A stretch of 64,000 nucleotides of DNA from Acanthosepion lycidas (lineage: Eukaryota > Mollusca > Cephalopoda > Sepiida > Sepiidae): positions 90,914,565 through 90,978,564 of the forward strand of contig OZ010595.1 of assembly GCA_963932145.1 (NCBI GenBank), given 5' to 3'. Positions 60,266-64,000 of the stretch are shown one piece after another. The number at the start of each line of letters is the position of its first letter. Position 1 is the first letter of the stretch. The notes beneath the pieces are model-generated. The model worked only from the letters and a program-made list of their open reading frames with translations, was not told where the DNA came from and ran no database searches. The position numbers were made by a program, and so were the translations under genes.

Positions 60266-60699
60266 TGTTCATTTTTCTGATATACATATCAAAACTGTTT
60301 CATGGAGATTTTTCAAATGTGGCATTTATTTGTTGGACTGAGCAAAAGGTTTTAATGTAAGTGTAATTCCTGCAGCACTTTTTTTGAGATGTTGTGTGGA
60401 CAAACAAACATGGCTGCACATGCCACCTCTGACCATCTTGCTTATCAGAGGTAATTGTTCCTATATCATTTTGCTATATTGATTTTGTATAGCTTAGATG
60501 TGGCACAAGGCTGAAAGTATGAAGTGCCCAGTGAGGAATGAACTCACTACCCAGTCATAATTGATCTAGGGAGACAAGCTTGTTAACCATTACATCATGT
60601 CAAAGAGTCCAAGGTAATTGTTTCTATATGTTACAGACCAGTTGCTAAAAAATTATTTTGTTTACATTTGAATATGAAACTGAGCAGATGTGAAAATTG

Positions 60700-60890
60700 C
60701 GAGAAGTTTTTGGCTTAAAGGGGTACATTTTAAACTTTGTTTGGCTGGCAAGGCTGATCCCTGGCCAAGTCAGTTAAGGCACATAGTAACTAACAATAAT
60801 TTCCCTCTGCCCAGAGGAACACAGGTTCGAATCCTGCTGGGGAGTTCATATTTTTCTTTAATAAGATTTCTTAAATATTCAGGTTGGGAG
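60700..60890 (+). repeat. tRNA-Ser/Leu-like SINE with intact B-box
   Basis: TGGCCAAGTCAGTTAAGGC (A-box region, about 60760) and GGTTCGAATCC (perfect B-box, about 60825) flank a long variable arm typical of type II tRNAs. Acceptor-stem pairing is poor and the anticodon arm is broken, so this is a tRNA-derived SINE head rather than a working tRNA. The tail TTCTTTAATAAGATTTCTTA matches the copy at 57386. Confidence 0.65.
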
Positions 60891-61112
60891 ATGAAATATA
60901 CATATATGGAAAGAAGAAAGCACCAATAAAAAGTACATAAGTTATTTTTTTTAACTTAATATAAAAATGATGTAAATGAGAAAATCAGCAGACAATTGCT
61001 GAAACCTCCTGATGAATGGACTGAATCATTACAAAAAAAGTTTGTCTACAAAACTGGAGGTGCTGAATATAACATCTATCACCTAAGTGACAAATTTTAC
61101 ATTTTATTAATC

Positions 61113-61121
<9 letters not shown>

Positions 61122-61169
<48 letters not shown>

Positions 61170-61293
61170 CACACTTTCTATATATATATATATATATAAA
61201 CACACTTTCTATATATATATATATATATAAACACACTTTCTATATATATATATATATAAACACACTTTATATATATATATATATAAACACACT

Positions 61294-61338
<45 letters not shown>

Positions 61339-61344
61339 CACACT

Positions 61345-61381
<37 letters not shown>

Positions 61382-61387
61382 CACACT

Positions 61388-61424
<37 letters not shown>

Positions 61425-61439
61425 CACACTTTCTATATC

Positions 61440-61468
<29 letters not shown>
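61122..61468. repeat. Compound array: (TA)n alternating with AACACACTTTC
   Basis: Eight copies of AACACACTTTC or AACACACTTTAT, separated by TA runs of variable length. This explains the long Tyr/Ile translation across it, which is not coding. Confidence 0.92.
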
Positions 61469-61475
<7 letters not shown>

Positions 61476-61495
61476 AAATCTGTAAAAAGGCTTTG

Positions 61496-61575
61496 AATAA
61501 AGACAAAAGGAAAACTTTTCTTAAGTGATACATTTCATCGTCTGATGAACTTTATCAAGGCAAATGTAAGGATTT
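61496..61575 (+). repeat. Hairpin repeat family AAAACTTATCTTAG, single arm
   Basis: AAGGAAAACTTTTCTTAAGTG and GAACTTTATCAAGGCAAATG match the left arm and loop of the copies at 44446 and 44600. The right arm is missing. Confidence 0.6.
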
Positions 61576-62301
61576 TATTTTCAAACAAGTATTTATAAAC
61601 AGAAGTAACAATATCCTAAGGTTTTCAAAACTTTAAGATGTGCTTATAGATATTCTTCAGGCTAACTGTGAAAGTCAAGATAAACTATGGCTATTTAATG
61701 GCTAATAAATAGAAGTGAGTAAATGTTGTTGTTGAAGTTTTTTTTTAATGTAATTATTATTTTATTTTTAATTTGAGAAATTTATTTATTTATTTATTTA
61801 TTTGAAATAATAGAAAATTTTGATTGAACTGTTTTCTTTTAATTTTTTTAATGTTTTTATGGTCATGTATGTTGGTTTGGAAAAGGAGCACATCTTTTAG
61901 GAAAGGAGATATTCGAGAAAATCTGGGCAAAGATTTATATTTTGGCAACATTTGATAGAGGTGCTTTCAAGAGCCTTTCATTTAAGTTATTTTCTCATTT
62001 GATAAGTGTGGCATTCTTTAGATCAAAGTTGTGGATGAATTTATTTCTATGTATGACTAATGCATTTGATAAATTGTTGTGTATAAAATCCTTTCTGTGT
62101 TCATAGATACATTTATTTTAGATTTCTGCAAGTTTCCCCAATATATTGTAAGGAACAGTTGTGACAGTTTATTTTGTATATATTTTTTACTTCTGTTTAT
62201 AAATACTTGTGGCAAAATAAAATCATTATATTTGTCTTGATAAAGTCCATCAAAGGATGGATGTACTTGATAAAAAAATATTCACTTTTTGTTGTTTTAT
62301 A

Positions 62302-62335
<34 letters not shown>

Positions 62336-62380
62336 AGGATATTAAAACAAAAAAATGTTAAAAATCACTACACAATTTTA

Positions 62381-62441
<61 letters not shown>

Positions 62442-62806
62442 ATAAATGATTGATATGAAATATATAAAGAAAGTATATGAGATGGAATATGTGAAAACCA
62501 GTTCGATATTTTTTTATTTTCTTGATGTTTTGCTTCCAACATGCATTCAAAACAGTGTTGTGTTGGTAACAAGTTTTCCTTAGCTTTTTTTCAGCTGTTT
62601 TGATAATGTTCATTGTGAGCAAGATGTCAACAAAAAAACAAAAAAATTAAACCTCCCAACTGTTTTTCACATATTCCTTATGTATACATATAGCAATAAC
62701 CTCCAGAATTTGCATAAAACACATGCATGCACACACTCACAGTATTAATATTTATAACTTATGCATGCAGCATCAGCATCTATAACTTATATACACATAT
62801 ATTAAT

Positions 62807-62853
<47 letters not shown>

Positions 62854-64000
62854 CAGATTGAATTAAAATCTATAAGAGTTGAGTGTGTGTAGACACATGC
62901 ATATACGGGCATCATATTAACATTTAATTTGCTGTAATTGCAAAGTAAATTTGGCACAGAAAGATTTAATTATTGCAACAATGGTGGAAACTGAAGCTGT
63001 TTACTCTGATAGACATAAAATTATTTTAAATTTATAATTTCTTTCTTCTGACTTGATATGTTCTTTTATTAACTCCTTTTAACAAATTTCCAAAAAAAGA
63101 GAAAACTGTTTCAAGCCAAAAGGTTTCAGTTATTTTAATGCCAAAATTGACTTTCAAACAATACCAATGCAATGTGCATGTAAATAAAGTAATAATGGGT
63201 AGAAATGGTATCTGACTGAGCAATCAATACTACTTTTGGTTGAAATTTATAAAATCTTTCGAGTAAAACAATGTTTTCGGAAAATAATTTCAGGAAAAAG
63301 TCCGCTACTTCCTATTGCAATTTCTACAGGGTGCCTCCCCCCAAAATAACAGGAAATTTTAGATTTACATTATAATAAAAAAAAAATTAACTACCATGTA
63401 AAAAAAATTAACTTTATATATTACTAAATGAATGAATTTATTGTAGTGACATACTTCTTTGTTATTTTTGTTCTAGCAAACGGACTCTTTCAATTTAACC
63501 TTGAATAGTTTGTACATAGTTTTGAAGATATTTGACACTAGTTATCCAAAACCAATACTATTTCTTTTTTTTTTTTTCATAGTTTTATTATGACTAATTA
63601 CATTATATACTTTATAACCTAGAGTTATTTTTATGACTTTCATTTATAAATGGAAGTAGCATTCAAAACCCTGCACATTTGTCACACTCCTACACCGTAA
63701 AACCAGCAGTGACCATCTGCTCCACTGAATTGAGACCACACAGGGGAGGCAGCCAGGATGATTGAGTAGTATCCAGACAAGCAACCAGTGATGATCACCA
63801 GTGACCAGCTGCTCAACAGGGGACGTTGGAAGAAGATGATGTGGTAATAGAGAAAAAAGAGCAATTGGAAAAATGCCATGGAATTTTGCCAGAGTTCTTT
63901 AGTTTGAGCACCACATCTAATATTTGTGTTTTTTTTGTTTTGTTTTAAGTGACTAAATTTCTATCCTTTGCTTTTGTTTCAAATAACTGTAACAAAAATT

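Larger units (their letters stand above)
56769..64000. other. Right-hand stretch upstream of the orphan exon
   Basis: Contains TA tracts (about 57143-57188, 57631-57684, 60219-60262, 62301-62331, 62383-62428, 62814-62851), two tRNA-like SINE copies (57386, 60700), a composite element (58486-58818), a SINE-like copy (59990-60200), the TA/CACACTTTC array (61122-61468), and a G+C-richer open patch (63682-63879) that I cannot assign. No Robo exon was recognised. Confidence 0.5.

Noticed and set aside
60755..60841. Functional tRNA-Ser or tRNA-Leu gene
   Set aside because: The B-box is perfect, but acceptor and anticodon stems do not pair and the body continues into a SINE tail shared with another copy.
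61178..61429. Open frame of alternating Tyr and Ile
   Set aside because: Translation of the TA array; similar frames at 62174-62449, 40008-40217 and 31400-31609 have the same cause.
1..64000. CRISPR arrays, operons or bacterial genes
   Set aside because: No regularly spaced short direct repeats or dense ORFs; the layout is that of a eukaryotic gene with long introns.

Overview
The window is AT-rich, intron-dominated DNA from a metazoan. It is full of (TA)n microsatellites, hairpin MITEs, tRNA- and 5S-derived SINEs and decayed LINE and mariner copies. The only confidently identified gene is on the minus strand. Seven short exons, in consistent reading phase, encode part of the cytoplasmic tail of a Roundabout (Robo) axon-guidance receptor. 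Large introns with this repeat mix, and a Robo tail that resembles vertebrate ROBO1 without being close to it, suggest a mollusc, probably a coleoid cephalopod. The taxon is inference, not proof.

Gene layout (transcribed right to left): exon G (45035-45157), F (35114-35300), E (33260-33965), D (22729-22925), C (12265-12456), B (7775-7909) and A (6348-6518). Intron phases between them are 0, 1, 2, 1, 1, 1, and every junction restores an open frame. Exon E carries the CC2 Ena/VASP-binding proline motif and an ERGPTPPVR block. D to C recreates a segment alignable with human ROBO1 (ESVT|ASIMASW), C holds an SSSDGSFLTEADF block and B an RPTSPYSTDSN block. The ectodomain, transmembrane and CC0/CC1 exons are not visible and probably lie beyond 64000. 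The last exon or exons lie below position 1. The window is therefore an internal slice of a gene longer than 64 kb.

Transcript diversity is the main biological interest. Exon D has a strong internal donor that would remove 33 codons in frame, a distal donor supported by homology, and a read-through form ending in a stop with a nearby poly(A) signal. Exon F has two in-frame acceptors 9 nt apart. At 56472-56768 (minus) an unrecognised exon-like ORF begins in phase 0, the phase required upstream of exon G, and ends in a stop with a downstream AATAAA. It could be an alternative Robo terminus or part of another gene.

Between exons the window holds several repeat families: perfect 80-bp mariner-type palindromes and a decayed mariner transposase with a matching 3' end; a decayed non-LTR reverse transcriptase (4080-5440) and a second LINE tail (47320-47610); a full-length 5S rRNA-like sequence fused to a tRNA-like SINE; a family with terminal inverted repeats that encloses tRNA-like modules; an 833-bp foldback element; a 307-bp nested palindrome; hAT-like MITEs; and short hairpin families that often abut (TA)n tracts. 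No prokaryotic features, CRISPR arrays or intact transposon genes were seen.
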